From NCBI GenBank assembly GCA_041655055.1, contig JBBAGE010000142.1:1-5484 (forward strand): a stretch of DNA of 5,484 nucleotides. Direction: 5' to 3'. The position numbers and the translations under genes are program-made. Every line of letters begins with the position of its first letter. Within the stretch, counting starts at the first letter, position 1. The notes under the pieces are model-generated. The model ran no database searches, was not told the DNA's origin, and saw nothing but the letters and a program-made list of their open reading frames with translations. This DNA comes from JBBAGE01 sp041655055 (GTDB lineage: Bacteria; Pseudomonadota; Alphaproteobacteria; Rhodobacterales; Rhodobacteraceae). Positions 1 to 5,484 of the stretch are shown piece after piece.

Positions 1-993
1 GAAGTGCTGGCACGCGATGAGGAACGCATGCTGGCCGATCCCGCATGGAATGAACCCATCAACGACAGCGAGCGTGGTTTCATCGAAACGCTGGCCCAAC
101 GTTTCACCCCCGAACAGATCGCCGCCGGTTATCTGCGGCTTTACCGCGCCCGCCAATCGGCGCCCGAAGATCTGATGGCGCCGGGGGCAGAGCCCGCACC
201 ACGCGCCCGCAACGCCGAAAGTTTCGGCCCCAGCGCATGGTTTTCGGTCTCGCTCGGGCGCAATCAGAATACCGAGCCGCGCTGGTTGTTGCCGATGCTT
301 TGCCGCGCGGGCGATATCACCAAAGACGATATCGGGGCGATTCGCATCCAACCCGACGAAAGTTTTGTCGAAATCCGCGCCAGCAGCGTGCCGGGTTTTC
401 TGGCGGCCATCGGGCCGGATCTGATGCTTGAAGAAGGTACCGCGATCCGCCAGCTTGAACATGCCCCCGATCTGAGCCGCGCGCCGCGCCCGGCCCCTGC
501 CCCGCGCCGCGCCCATAGCGAACGCCCCGAGCGCGCGCCCGATGCCGAGCGCAAACCCCGCGCGCCCAAACCCGCGTGGGAACCCGCGCAAACGCCGCCT
601 CCCGGTGTTGCCGCGCCTGATCGCAAACCGCGTGCCCCGAAACCCCATGGCGACAAGGCCCCCTATGCCAAGCCCAAGGGCGATAAACCCGCCTATGGCA
701 AGCCCGCCTATGGCAAATCGCATGCCGACAAGCCCGGTTTTGCCAAGAAACCGGCGTTTCGCAAGGATGACGGCGACGGCGCGAAACCCGCGTGGAAAAA
801 ATCCGACCGTCCCGGCGCCGCGCGCCCGGCGGCACCTGCCCGCGCCCGCGCCAATGCCGCCGACCCGTCGCAGCGGTTCAACCCCAAGGGCGCCGCGCCG
901 AAACCGGGCACGAAGCGAACAGGGCCGGGTGACGGCAAAGGCGGCAAGCCCAAAGGCCCGCGCGGCACCACCACGCCACCCCGGCGCGGCTGA
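1..993 (+). CDS. DEAD-box RNA helicase, C-terminal part (5' end outside window)
   Basis: This is the C-terminal 330 residues of a probable ATP-dependent RNA helicase of the DeaD/CsdA/DbpA kind, which remodels structured RNA in ribosome assembly or cold adaptation. The frame is open to the left edge, so the GTG at base 4 is not taken as the start. Residues 1-60 form a charged helical linker (ERMLADP, then RFTPEQIAAGYLRLYRAR) like the one that follows the helicase core in these proteins. Residues about 79-153 match the DbpA/DeaD RNA-binding fold: FSVSLGRN, LLPMLCRAGDIT, DDIGAIRI, then a strand FVEIRAS. From about residue 155 to the end the protein is disordered and basic, rich in Pro, Lys, Arg, Ala and Gly, with short repeats (RKPRAPKP, KPAYG), ending KGPRGTTTPPRRG. 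Such tails are thought to bind RNA non-specifically. The ATPase motifs (DEAD, SAT) are upstream and unseen, so the family call rests on the RNA-binding domain and the tail. Confidence 0.87.
   Translation, partial: EVLARDEERMLADPAWNEPINDSERGFIETLAQRFTPEQIAAGYLRLYRARQSAPEDLMAPGAEPAPRARNAESFGPSAWFSVSLGRNQNTEPRWLLPMLCRAGDITKDDIGAIRIQPDESFVEIRASSVPGFLAAIGPDLMLEEGTAIRQLEHAPDLSRAPRPAPAPRRAHSERPERAPDAERKPRAPKPAWEPAQTPPPGVAAPDRKPRAPKPHGDKAPYAKPKGDKPAYGKPAYGKSHADKPGFAKKPAFRKDDGDGAKPAWKKSDRPGAARPAAPARARANAADPSQRFNPKGAAPKPGTKRTGPGDGKGGKPKGPRGTTTPPRRG
550..645 (+). repeat. Two copies of an RKPRAPKP peptide repeat in the helicase tail
   Basis: The eight-residue peptide RKPRAPKP is encoded at 550-573 and again at 622-645. 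The copies differ at several synonymous positions (for example CCC against CCG, GCG against GCC). The peptide is therefore kept while the DNA has drifted, which argues against a very recent duplication. It lies in the disordered basic tail. Confidence 0.7.
688..717 (+). repeat. 15-bp tandem repeat encoding KPAYG units
   Basis: Two adjacent 15-bp units, 688-702 and 703-717, differ only at the last base. Each spans one turn of a KPAYG repeat. A more diverged unit lies just before (APYAKPKGD), and related KPGF/KPAF units follow. The repeat is in frame, so changes in copy number would lengthen or shorten the basic tail without breaking the helicase gene. Confidence 0.75.
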
Positions 994-997
994 TCCA

Positions 998-1021
998 GGC
1001 CCGGCACATCGCTGCCGGGCC
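998..1021 (+). terminator. Probable terminator hairpin after the helicase gene
   Basis: A perfect 9-bp GC-rich stem (998-1006 with 1013-1021) encloses a 6-nt loop, beginning 4 bases after the helicase stop codon. The downstream stretch is C/T-rich (ATTCCATTCCCC), not a clean T tract. The position fits a terminator, but an RNA 3'-end-protecting hairpin, or termination with help from Rho, is equally possible. Confidence 0.55.
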
Positions 1022-1066
1022 ATTCCATTCCCCATTCCCGCTTTCAATTGCCTCAAACGCCGAAGC

Positions 1067-1081
1067 ATGCAAATCTTGCAT
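1067..1081. promoter_or_regulatory. Candidate operator: ATGCAA-ATC-TTGCAT palindrome
   Basis: A perfect inverted repeat has 6-bp arms (1067-1072 and 1076-1081) around a 3-bp centre. It lies about 100 bp upstream of the binding-protein start, in the only region where a promoter for the importer operon could sit. The size and symmetry suit a site for a dimeric helix-turn-helix regulator. The stem is too short and AT-rich for a terminator. No regulator gene is in the window, so both the factor and the function are inferred. A 6-bp palindrome can arise by chance. Confidence 0.35.
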
Positions 1082-1165
1082 TGTCAGCCCGTTACTGCGT
1101 ATTCAACCCGAAAAGCGGCGCTGATATGGGCCTGCATGCCGCGGGTGCCACGGAAAGACGCTTAC

Positions 1166-1172
1166 AGGGGAG
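1166..1172 (+). promoter_or_regulatory. Ribosome binding site of the binding-protein gene
   Basis: AGGGGAG ends 6 bases before the ATG at 1179 and directly abuts the in-frame ATG at 1173. Normal spacing therefore favours the second ATG, giving a protein that starts MFHK instead of MTMFHK. Confidence 0.7.
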
Positions 1173-1178
1173 ATGACG

Positions 1179-2186
1179 ATGTTTCACAAGACATGTGCCG
1201 CCATCGGCGGAATGATCATACTGGCGACGCCGCTTGGCGCGCAGACCGCCATGCCTTTCGCGCTGGACTGGAAGTTCGAAGGGCCGGCCGCGCCCTATTT
1301 CCTGTCTATCGACAATGGCTATTTCGAGGCCGAGGGCCTGCAGGTCACGATTTCCGAAGGCGCCGGATCGCTCGATGCAATCCCCAAAGTGGCGACGGGG
1401 GCTTTCCCGGTGGGTTTTGCCGATATCAACTCGCTCATGCGGTTTTTGGATCAAAACCCCGACGCGCCGGTCACGGCGGTGATGATGATCTATGACAAAC
1501 CACCCTTTTCCATCGTGGGCCGCAAATCCCAGGGCGTTGAAACGCCCGCCGATCTCGAAGGGCGCACGATCGGCGCTCCACCGACCGACGGGGCCTGGGC
1601 GCAATTTCCGATCTTTGCGGCCGAATCCGGGCTGGATCTGGCGGCAATCAACGTCGAACCCGTGGGCTTTCCCACGCGCGAACCGATGCTGGCCGAGGGC
1701 CGGGTCGATGCGATTGCGGGCTTTTCCTTTTCGGCCTCGCTCAACCTGATCCGGTTGGGGGTGCCGGCGGATGACCTGTCGATCCTGCTGATGGCCGATC
1801 ACGGCGTGGCGCTTTATGGCAATGCGGTCATCGTGAACACCGATTTTGCCGCCGCCAATCCCGAAGCGGTCACCGGGTTCATCCGCGCGATTGCGCTGGG
1901 ATGGCGCGATGCGATTGTCGATCCGGCGGGCGCGGTGTCGGCCATGGTCAGCCGCAACCCCGCCGCCGATGTTACGCTGGAAACCGAGCGGCTGGAACTG
2001 TCGATCCGCGATAATGTGCTGACCGAATATGTGCAGGCAAACGGCATGGGCGGCATCGATCCCGATCGGATGGCCCGCGCGGTGGAACAGACGACGCTGG
2101 TCTATGATTTTCAGAACACGCCCGATCCTGCGGCCTATTTCGATGCCAGCTTTCTGCCCGATGATGGCAGCCTGATGCTGCAATGA
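1179..2186 (+). CDS. ABC importer periplasmic substrate-binding protein (NMT1/THI5-like)
   Basis: This 335-residue protein captures a small solute in the periplasm and hands it to the permease encoded two genes downstream. Residues 1-21 form a Sec signal peptide: MFHK, a hydrophobic core (IGGMIILATPL), then a likely cut in LGA/QTA. The mature part has the SsuA/THI5-like pattern: a first strand FALDWKFEGPAAPYFLSIDNGYFEAEGL (about 27-54), the SLDAIPKVATGAFPVGFAD segment (64-82), the hinge-side PADLEGRTIGAP (123-134), PTREPMLAEGRVDAIAGF (165-182) and the GVALYGNAVIV strand (209-219). Full length is usual for the family. ATG 1179 is preferred over ATG 1173 because of spacing to AGGGGAG. Related proteins bind nitrate, sulfonates, taurine, pyrimidine thiamine precursors or riboflavin, and I cannot tell which applies here. 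It is the first gene of the operon and is separated from the ATPase gene by a hairpin. Confidence 0.9.
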   Translation: MFHKTCAAIGGMIILATPLGAQTAMPFALDWKFEGPAAPYFLSIDNGYFEAEGLQVTISEGAGSLDAIPKVATGAFPVGFADINSLMRFLDQNPDAPVTAVMMIYDKPPFSIVGRKSQGVETPADLEGRTIGAPPTDGAWAQFPIFAAESGLDLAAINVEPVGFPTREPMLAEGRVDAIAGFSFSASLNLIRLGVPADDLSILLMADHGVALYGNAVIVNTDFAAANPEAVTGFIRAIALGWRDAIVDPAGAVSAMVSRNPAADVTLETERLELSIRDNVLTEYVQANGMGGIDPDRMARAVEQTTLVYDFQNTPDPAAYFDASFLPDDGSLMLQ

Positions 2187-2190
2187 TATC

Positions 2191-2216
2191 AAGGCGCGGG
2201 TCATGGCCCGCGCCTT
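2191..2216 (+). other. Intercistronic hairpin between binding-protein and ATPase genes
   Basis: A perfect 10-bp stem (AAGGCGCGGG at 2191-2200 with 2207-2216) encloses a 6-nt loop, starting 4 bases after the binding-protein stop. No T tract follows, so it is not a strong intrinsic terminator. In other ABC operons, hairpins here protect the upstream mRNA from 3' exonucleases or cause partial termination, giving more binding protein than membrane parts. That role is inferred here. The in-frame ATG at 2203 lies in the loop. Confidence 0.65.
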
Positions 2217-2224
2217 ATGCCAAC

Positions 2225-2230
2225 GGGGGG
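2225..2230 (+). promoter_or_regulatory. Ribosome binding site of the ATPase gene
   Basis: A run of six G ends 8 bases before GTG 2239 and lies downstream of the alternative ATG at 2203. It decides the start in favour of GTG 2239. Confidence 0.65.
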
Positions 2231-2238
2231 CATCGTGC

Positions 2239-3036
2239 GTGACAAATCTTATTGAAATCAAGGGCGTGACCCATGCCTATCAGACGCCGCAGGGACCGCT
2301 GCCGGTGCTCGACAATCTGGAACTGGCCGTGCCCGAGGGCGAATTTGCCGCCGTCGTCGGCCCGTCGGGCTGCGGGAAGTCCACGCTGACCCGACTGGTC
2401 GCCGGGCTGATGCGCCCCGATCAGGGCGAGGTCTGGCTGCATGGATCATTGGTCAAATCGCCGCGCAAAACCGTGGGCATGGCGTTTCAAAACCCGGTGC
2501 TGCTGGAATGGCGCACGATCTTGCAAAATGTGATCCTGCCGCTGGAAATCGTGGCGCCGCAGATGCCGCGCCGCGCACGGATCGCGCGCGCGATGGAGTT
2601 GCTGGATCTGGTGGGGCTTGTGGGCTTTGAACACAAGCGCCCATCCGAATTGTCGGGGGGGATGCGTCAGCGGGCCTCGCTCTGCCGCGCGATCGTGCAT
2701 AAACCCGATGTGTTGATCATGGATGAACCTTTCGGCGCGCTTGATGCCTTTACCCGCGAAGATCTGTGGCAGACGATGCGCGATCTGCGCCGGCAGGAAC
2801 CCTTTACCTGCGTGCTGATCACCCATGATCTGCGCGAAAGCGTGTTTCTGGGCGATCAGGTGATCGTGCTGTCGGGCCGGCCCGCGCGCACACAATATGT
2901 GCTTGATGTCGATCTGCCGGCGGATCGCACGATTGAAAGCATCTACACCCCCGAAGCCAGCGCCATGCTGGCCATCCTGCGCGAACAGATCCAGATCGCG
3001 CAGGGCCGCCCGACCGCGCAGAGGGCCGCATCATGA
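2239..3036 (+). CDS. ABC importer ATP-binding protein (SsuB/TauB type)
   Basis: This is the cytoplasmic motor of the importer, 265 residues from GTG 2239; it hydrolyses ATP as a dimer to drive the permease. All ABC motifs are intact: Walker A GPSGCGKST (41-49), Q-loop glutamine in AFQNP (84), signature LSGGMRQR (138-145), Walker B VLIMDEP (158-164) with catalytic Glu163, D-loop GALD (166-169) and switch His196 in ITHDL. The FGALDAFTRE and THDLRESVFLGDQVIVLSGRP stretches are characteristic of the nitrate/sulfonate/taurine branch. There is no extra regulatory C-terminal domain; the last 25 residues are a short helix and tail. An upstream in-frame ATG at 2203 would add 12 residues (MARALCQRGASC), but it lies in a hairpin loop with no good ribosome site. 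The stop overlaps the permease start (ATGA), so the two are probably translationally coupled. Confidence 0.93.
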   Translation: MTNLIEIKGVTHAYQTPQGPLPVLDNLELAVPEGEFAAVVGPSGCGKSTLTRLVAGLMRPDQGEVWLHGSLVKSPRKTVGMAFQNPVLLEWRTILQNVILPLEIVAPQMPRRARIARAMELLDLVGLVGFEHKRPSELSGGMRQRASLCRAIVHKPDVLIMDEPFGALDAFTREDLWQTMRDLRRQEPFTCVLITHDLRESVFLGDQVIVLSGRPARTQYVLDVDLPADRTIESIYTPEASAMLAILREQIQIAQGRPTAQRAAS

Positions 3037-3800
3037 ACCCGCGGCTGCAAAGAATCGTCGTGCCGCTGGCCTCGATCCTGGGGTTCTTGCTGTTTTGGGA
3101 GGCACTGGTCTGGGTCAACAACTGGCCCAAATACAAAATGGCCGCGCCGTCTGATCTGCCGGCTGCATTCTGGCGCTATCGGGTGCTGTTTTTTGAAATG
3201 GGCTGGCAGACGCTGTGGCGCACCGTGGCTGGGCTGGGGATTGCCGTGATCGTGGGCACGCTGTTTGGCATGATCATGGGGTTTTCGCGGATCGCGCGCG
3301 ATGCGCTTTATCCGCTGCTGGTCGGGTTCAACGCCATCCCCAAGGCGACATTGGTGCCGGTGATCGCGTTGATGTTCATCGGGCAGCATGATTTCAACAC
3401 GGTTTTGCTGGCGTTTCTGATTTCATTCTTTCCGATTGCCGTGTCCGTGGGGATCGGGCTTTCGACGCTGGAACCGGAATATCGCGATATCCTGCGGTCG
3501 CTAGGGGCGTCGAAAATCACGATCTTTCGCAAGATCGCGCTGCCCAAGACCCTGCCCGAATTTTTCGGCGCATTGAAAGTGGCAGTGACCTTGGCCTTTA
3601 TCGGCACCAATCTGGTGGAAATCGTGTCGCCCCATGGCCGGGGCCTGGGGGCGCTGTTCAAATCGGGTGAAACCAATGGCGATTATCCCCTGATGTTTGC
3701 AGTGTTGATCGCGCTCGCTTTTCTGGGGATCGTGCTTTACTACGCCGTCGTCGCGCTGGAACGCATCTTTGCCGGTTGGGCCGAACGCGCCGCAAGCTGA
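3033..3800 (+). CDS. ABC importer permease (SsuC/TauC type)
   Basis: This 255-residue inner-membrane protein forms the translocation path, presumably as a homodimer because only one permease gene is present. Hydrophobic segments occur at about 8-27, 65-83, 92-116, 121-142, 183-198 and 219-242, consistent with six helices of the BPD_transp_1 fold. The cytoplasmic coupling loop that docks on the ATPase is at about 150-171. It keeps the Gly158 and the I-x-L-P (168-171) of the EAA motif, but the EAA residues themselves read Asp-Ile-Leu (152-154). Such drift is tolerated in this branch, so I do not read it as inactivation. The start ATG overlaps the ATPase stop by four bases and has its own ribosome site (AGAGGG, 3020-3025, 7 bases away). 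It is the last gene of the operon, followed by an intrinsic terminator. Confidence 0.92.
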   Translation: MNPRLQRIVVPLASILGFLLFWEALVWVNNWPKYKMAAPSDLPAAFWRYRVLFFEMGWQTLWRTVAGLGIAVIVGTLFGMIMGFSRIARDALYPLLVGFNAIPKATLVPVIALMFIGQHDFNTVLLAFLISFFPIAVSVGIGLSTLEPEYRDILRSLGASKITIFRKIALPKTLPEFFGALKVAVTLAFIGTNLVEIVSPHGRGLGALFKSGETNGDYPLMFAVLIALAFLGIVLYYAVVALERIFAGWAERAAS

Positions 3801-3809
3801 TCCAGAACC

Positions 3810-3840
3810 AAGCGGCGCCCGAAGGCGCCGCTTTTCTTTT
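3810..3840 (+). terminator. Intrinsic terminator of the ABC importer operon
   Basis: A perfect 10-bp stem (3810-3819 with 3824-3833) around a CGAA loop runs straight into a T-rich tract (TTTTCTTTT, 3832-3840), 9 bases after the permease stop. This is a textbook Rho-independent terminator for the plus strand. Read on the minus strand, the loop becomes C(UUCG)G, an unusually stable tetraloop. The T tract is then missing on the exit side, so termination of the convergent OmpA gene here is less certain. Confidence 0.9.
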
Positions 3841-3855
3841 GCGAACTTGCGGGGA

Positions 3856-5484
3856 TTAGTGGATCAGCCAGCTTACCCGGCGCACGGCCACACGGCGGTT
3901 CTGGGGCTCGGCCTCAAGCGTCGGCACTTTGAGGAAACGCTTGCCATAGCCCTGCACCACCATGTTTTCCGGCGGCACCCCGAAATATTCACTTAGCGCC
4001 AGCGCCACCGATTCCGCCCGCCGATCCGAGAGCGCCAGATTATAGGCCGCCGATCCGACAGCATCCGTATGCCCTTCGATCAGGAATACTTCGCGCGGAT
4101 TGTCGGCGACCAATTGCTGCATCAACCGGCCAAGCTGCACCAGTTTCGCGGCCTCGGACGGGCGCACGACGGCGGATGCGGTGGAAAATGTCACCGGCTC
4201 GGACAGGATTTCGGGTGCCAATTCGCGCAATTCGCGGATTTCGCGCACCTGCGTCAGGCTATAGGTGCGGCCCAGATTCTGGGTCTCGGCCTCGGCCAGC
4301 AGGGCGCGCAGCAAGGCCGGATCGGTCCGTTCGCTGATCCGCACCTCGGCCAGACGGGGTTCGGGCAACGTGCTGACGCTCACCCGTTCAAAGGGACGGG
4401 TATCGTCGAACAATTGCGTGCGGCTGCCGTCAAGCTCGATGCGGTCGCGGCGCAGCACCCGGCCCGTGGCGTCACGGATCGTAACGATTTCGGTGCCATC
4501 GGGGCGTTCAAGCGTGGTGAGCGTGGACCCGTCGGTGAAACGTTCGGTCCGTTCGACCACGCCGGGTTGGCGCAGGATGGCATTATCATCCTTCCACACG
4601 CTTAAATTGCCTTGGCCGCGATCGACCACAACGCGGTCATCGGCGGTGGCCACGACGCGGTTGTTGTTGATCAGCATGCCAACCGCAACCGCGCCCAGCG
4701 CCACCAGCCCGGCGCGCTCAAAATTCGAAAGCCCGCTGCGTTCGCGGCTGGCCTGCGCGGGCACATCGGTGCTTAGCGTTGTGGCGAAATCTTCCTGGCT
4801 GGAGCGGCTGGTTTCCTCGGTGATCGTCTGTTCGATCACATCTGCAGCATCAGCGGCCGGGGCGGCGTCGGCTTCGGGCTGTTCGCCCTCTAGCAGCCGC
4901 AACAGCCCGGCAGCCGCCGCGGGAAGCGCGGGGGTCACATCGGGTTGCTGGGCCGGTTCTTCGGTTTCGACCGCTTCGGCCTCAGGGGCCACATCGGTTT
5001 CGGCCTCGGGGGTTTCGGTTTCCGCTTCGGTTTCGGCGGCACCAAAGCCAAGCGCGCGCGACAGCGTGTCGATCGCATTGGCAGTGTCCGGTTCAGCCAG
5101 CATCTGTTCGATCACGGCCGTTTCTTCGGCGGTCGGCTCGGCGGCGGGTTCGGGCGGTGCCTCGAACCGTTCGGCTTCGGGCTGGGCCTCGATCACTTCG
5201 GGCGCCTCGACCCCTTCGGGGATGTCATCGCCGAGCAGTTCAAAGAGTTCCTCGGCCGTTTCCGGCGCCGGGGCCGCATCGGCGGCGGGCGCGTCTTCGG
5301 CGGGCGCTTCGTCTGCGGCGGGTTCATCCGCCACCGGGGCTTCATCCGTTACCGGTTCATCAACCGCCGGCGCATCTTCGGGCATGGGGGCCTCGTCGGT
5401 CGGGGTCTGCGCCTCGGGGGCATCATCGAGCGGGGCTTCCTCGATCACGTCGGGATCGGGGGTGTCTGCATCAACCTCGTCGCG
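3856..5484 (-). CDS. OmpA-family peptidoglycan-binding protein (5' end outside window)
   Basis: This is the C-terminal 542 residues of an envelope protein. The frame stays open to the right edge, so the GTG at 5448 is not taken as the start. Numbered from the first visible codon, residues 1 to about 216 are extremely acidic and rich in Ala, Glu, Pro and Asp. Residues about 258-272 (AGLVALGAVAVGML) are hydrophobic and could span a membrane. Residues about 275-375 are a polar, beta-like region (RVVVDRGQGNLSV, FTDGSTLTTLERPDGTEIVTIRD). Residues about 428-538 are the OmpA-like domain: EGHTDAVGSAAYNLALSDRRAESV with the diaminopimelate-binding Asp474, VVQGYGKR, and NRRVAVR (529-535) with the second binding site. 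It should tie the envelope to peptidoglycan. From memory, Rhodobacterales carry long OmpA proteins of this plan, often with a signal peptide, so the acidic part may be periplasmic. The gene converges on the ABC operon with 55 bases between stops. Confidence 0.88.
   Translation of the reverse strand, partial: RDEVDADTPDPDVIEEAPLDDAPEAQTPTDEAPMPEDAPAVDEPVTDEAPVADEPAADEAPAEDAPAADAAPAPETAEELFELLGDDIPEGVEAPEVIEAQPEAERFEAPPEPAAEPTAEETAVIEQMLAEPDTANAIDTLSRALGFGAAETEAETETPEAETDVAPEAEAVETEEPAQQPDVTPALPAAAAGLLRLLEGEQPEADAAPAADAADVIEQTITEETSRSSQEDFATTLSTDVPAQASRERSGLSNFERAGLVALGAVAVGMLINNNRVVATADDRVVVDRGQGNLSVWKDDNAILRQPGVVERTERFTDGSTLTTLERPDGTEIVTIRDATGRVLRRDRIELDGSRTQLFDDTRPFERVSVSTLPEPRLAEVRISERTDPALLRALLAEAETQNLGRTYSLTQVREIRELRELAPEILSEPVTFSTASAVVRPSEAAKLVQLGRLMQQLVADNPREVFLIEGHTDAVGSAAYNLALSDRRAESVALALSEYFGVPPENMVVQGYGKRFLKVPTLEAEPQNRRVAVRRVSWLIH
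4837..5484 (-). repeat. Acidic Ala/Glu/Pro/Asp low-complexity region of the OmpA-family protein
   Basis: About 216 visible residues are made of degenerate DEAP, DEPAADEAPAEDAPAAD and EAETETPEAE runs with almost no basic residues. Three stretches break the pattern and look like amphipathic helices: AEELFELLGDDI, AVIEQMLAEP with AIDTLSRALGF, and ALPAAAAGLLRLLEGE. The acidic runs give the plus strand a matching pattern of TTCGG and CTCGG triplets, which is a codon effect and not a separate DNA repeat. Confidence 0.75.

Noticed and set aside
4..6. GTG as the start of the helicase gene
   Set aside because: The protein from here lacks the helicase core and begins in the linker, so it is the 3' part of a longer gene cut by the window edge.
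1076..1105. A sigma-70 promoter with TTGCAT and TATTCA spaced by 18 bases
   Set aside because: Each hexamer matches the consensus at only about three of six positions, too weak to list as a promoter. It is mentioned only because it overlaps the palindrome.
1022..1165. A TPP, FMN or other riboswitch ahead of the importer operon
   Set aside because: I looked for the conserved cores of these elements because the binding protein is THI5-like, and saw none. The region shows no extended pairing beyond the 15-bp palindrome.
542..1495. A 317-codon plus-strand frame running from the helicase tail through the intergenic region into the binding-protein gene
   Set aside because: It is an Arg/Pro-rich shifted-frame translation of the GC-rich helicase tail with no domain. 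It crosses a hairpin and overlaps two genes supported by homology-like motifs.
1092..2261. A 389-codon open frame on the minus strand, antisense to the binding-protein gene
   Set aside because: It is His/Arg/Gly-rich with no recognisable domain, as expected from the reverse of a GC-rich gene. The plus-strand frame gives a full, recognisable binding protein with a signal peptide and ribosome site.
4069..4605. A 178-codon plus-strand frame opposite the OmpA domain
   Set aside because: Gln/Gly/His-rich composition with no domain; it is the complement of the well-supported OmpA-family coding sequence.
5446..5448. GTG as the start of the OmpA-family gene
   Set aside because: The frame stays open for 12 more codons to the window edge with the same acidic composition (RDEVDADTPDPD), and no signal peptide follows this GTG. 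The true start is outside the window.

Overview
The window looks like ordinary chromosome from a GC-rich alphaproteobacterium, most likely of the Rhodobacteraceae/Rhodobacterales. That placement rests on strong G/C preference at third codon positions in every real gene and on the style of the OmpA-family protein at the right end. It is inferred from recalled family resemblance, not from a search.

Layout, left to right. (1) Bases 1-993, plus strand: the C-terminal part of a DEAD-box RNA helicase. It has a DbpA/DeaD-type RNA-binding domain followed by a long, basic, Pro/Lys/Arg-rich tail. The helicase core lies upstream of the window. A GC-rich hairpin follows the stop codon. (2) Bases 994-1178: a 185-bp intergenic region with that hairpin and a 15-bp palindrome that could be an operator. 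(3) Bases 1179-3800, plus strand: a three-gene ABC importer operon of the nitrate/sulfonate/taurine/thiamine-precursor type. The order is periplasmic binding protein (NMT1/THI5-like), ATPase, permease. A perfect 10-bp hairpin sits between the first two genes, and the last two overlap by ATGA. (4) Bases 3810-3840: a strong intrinsic terminator. (5) Bases 3856-5484, minus strand and convergent with the operon: the C-terminal 542 residues of a long OmpA-family protein. It has a very acidic low-complexity N-terminal half, one hydrophobic segment and a C-terminal peptidoglycan-binding domain. Its start lies beyond the right edge.

How the parts work together: the three ABC genes make a complete importer. 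The binding protein captures a small solute in the periplasm, the permease would form a homodimeric channel, and the ATPase drives it. The substrate cannot be read from the sequence. No biosynthetic gene, regulator or recognisable riboswitch is present to point to one. The helicase and the OmpA protein are separate transcription units with no evident link to the importer.

I find no mobile element, CRISPR array, RNA gene or defence system, and nothing I would call a new biological system. The points worth a second look are the palindrome upstream of the importer, the hairpin between its first two genes, three start-codon traps, the repetitive helicase tail, and the structured patches inside the acidic half of the OmpA protein.
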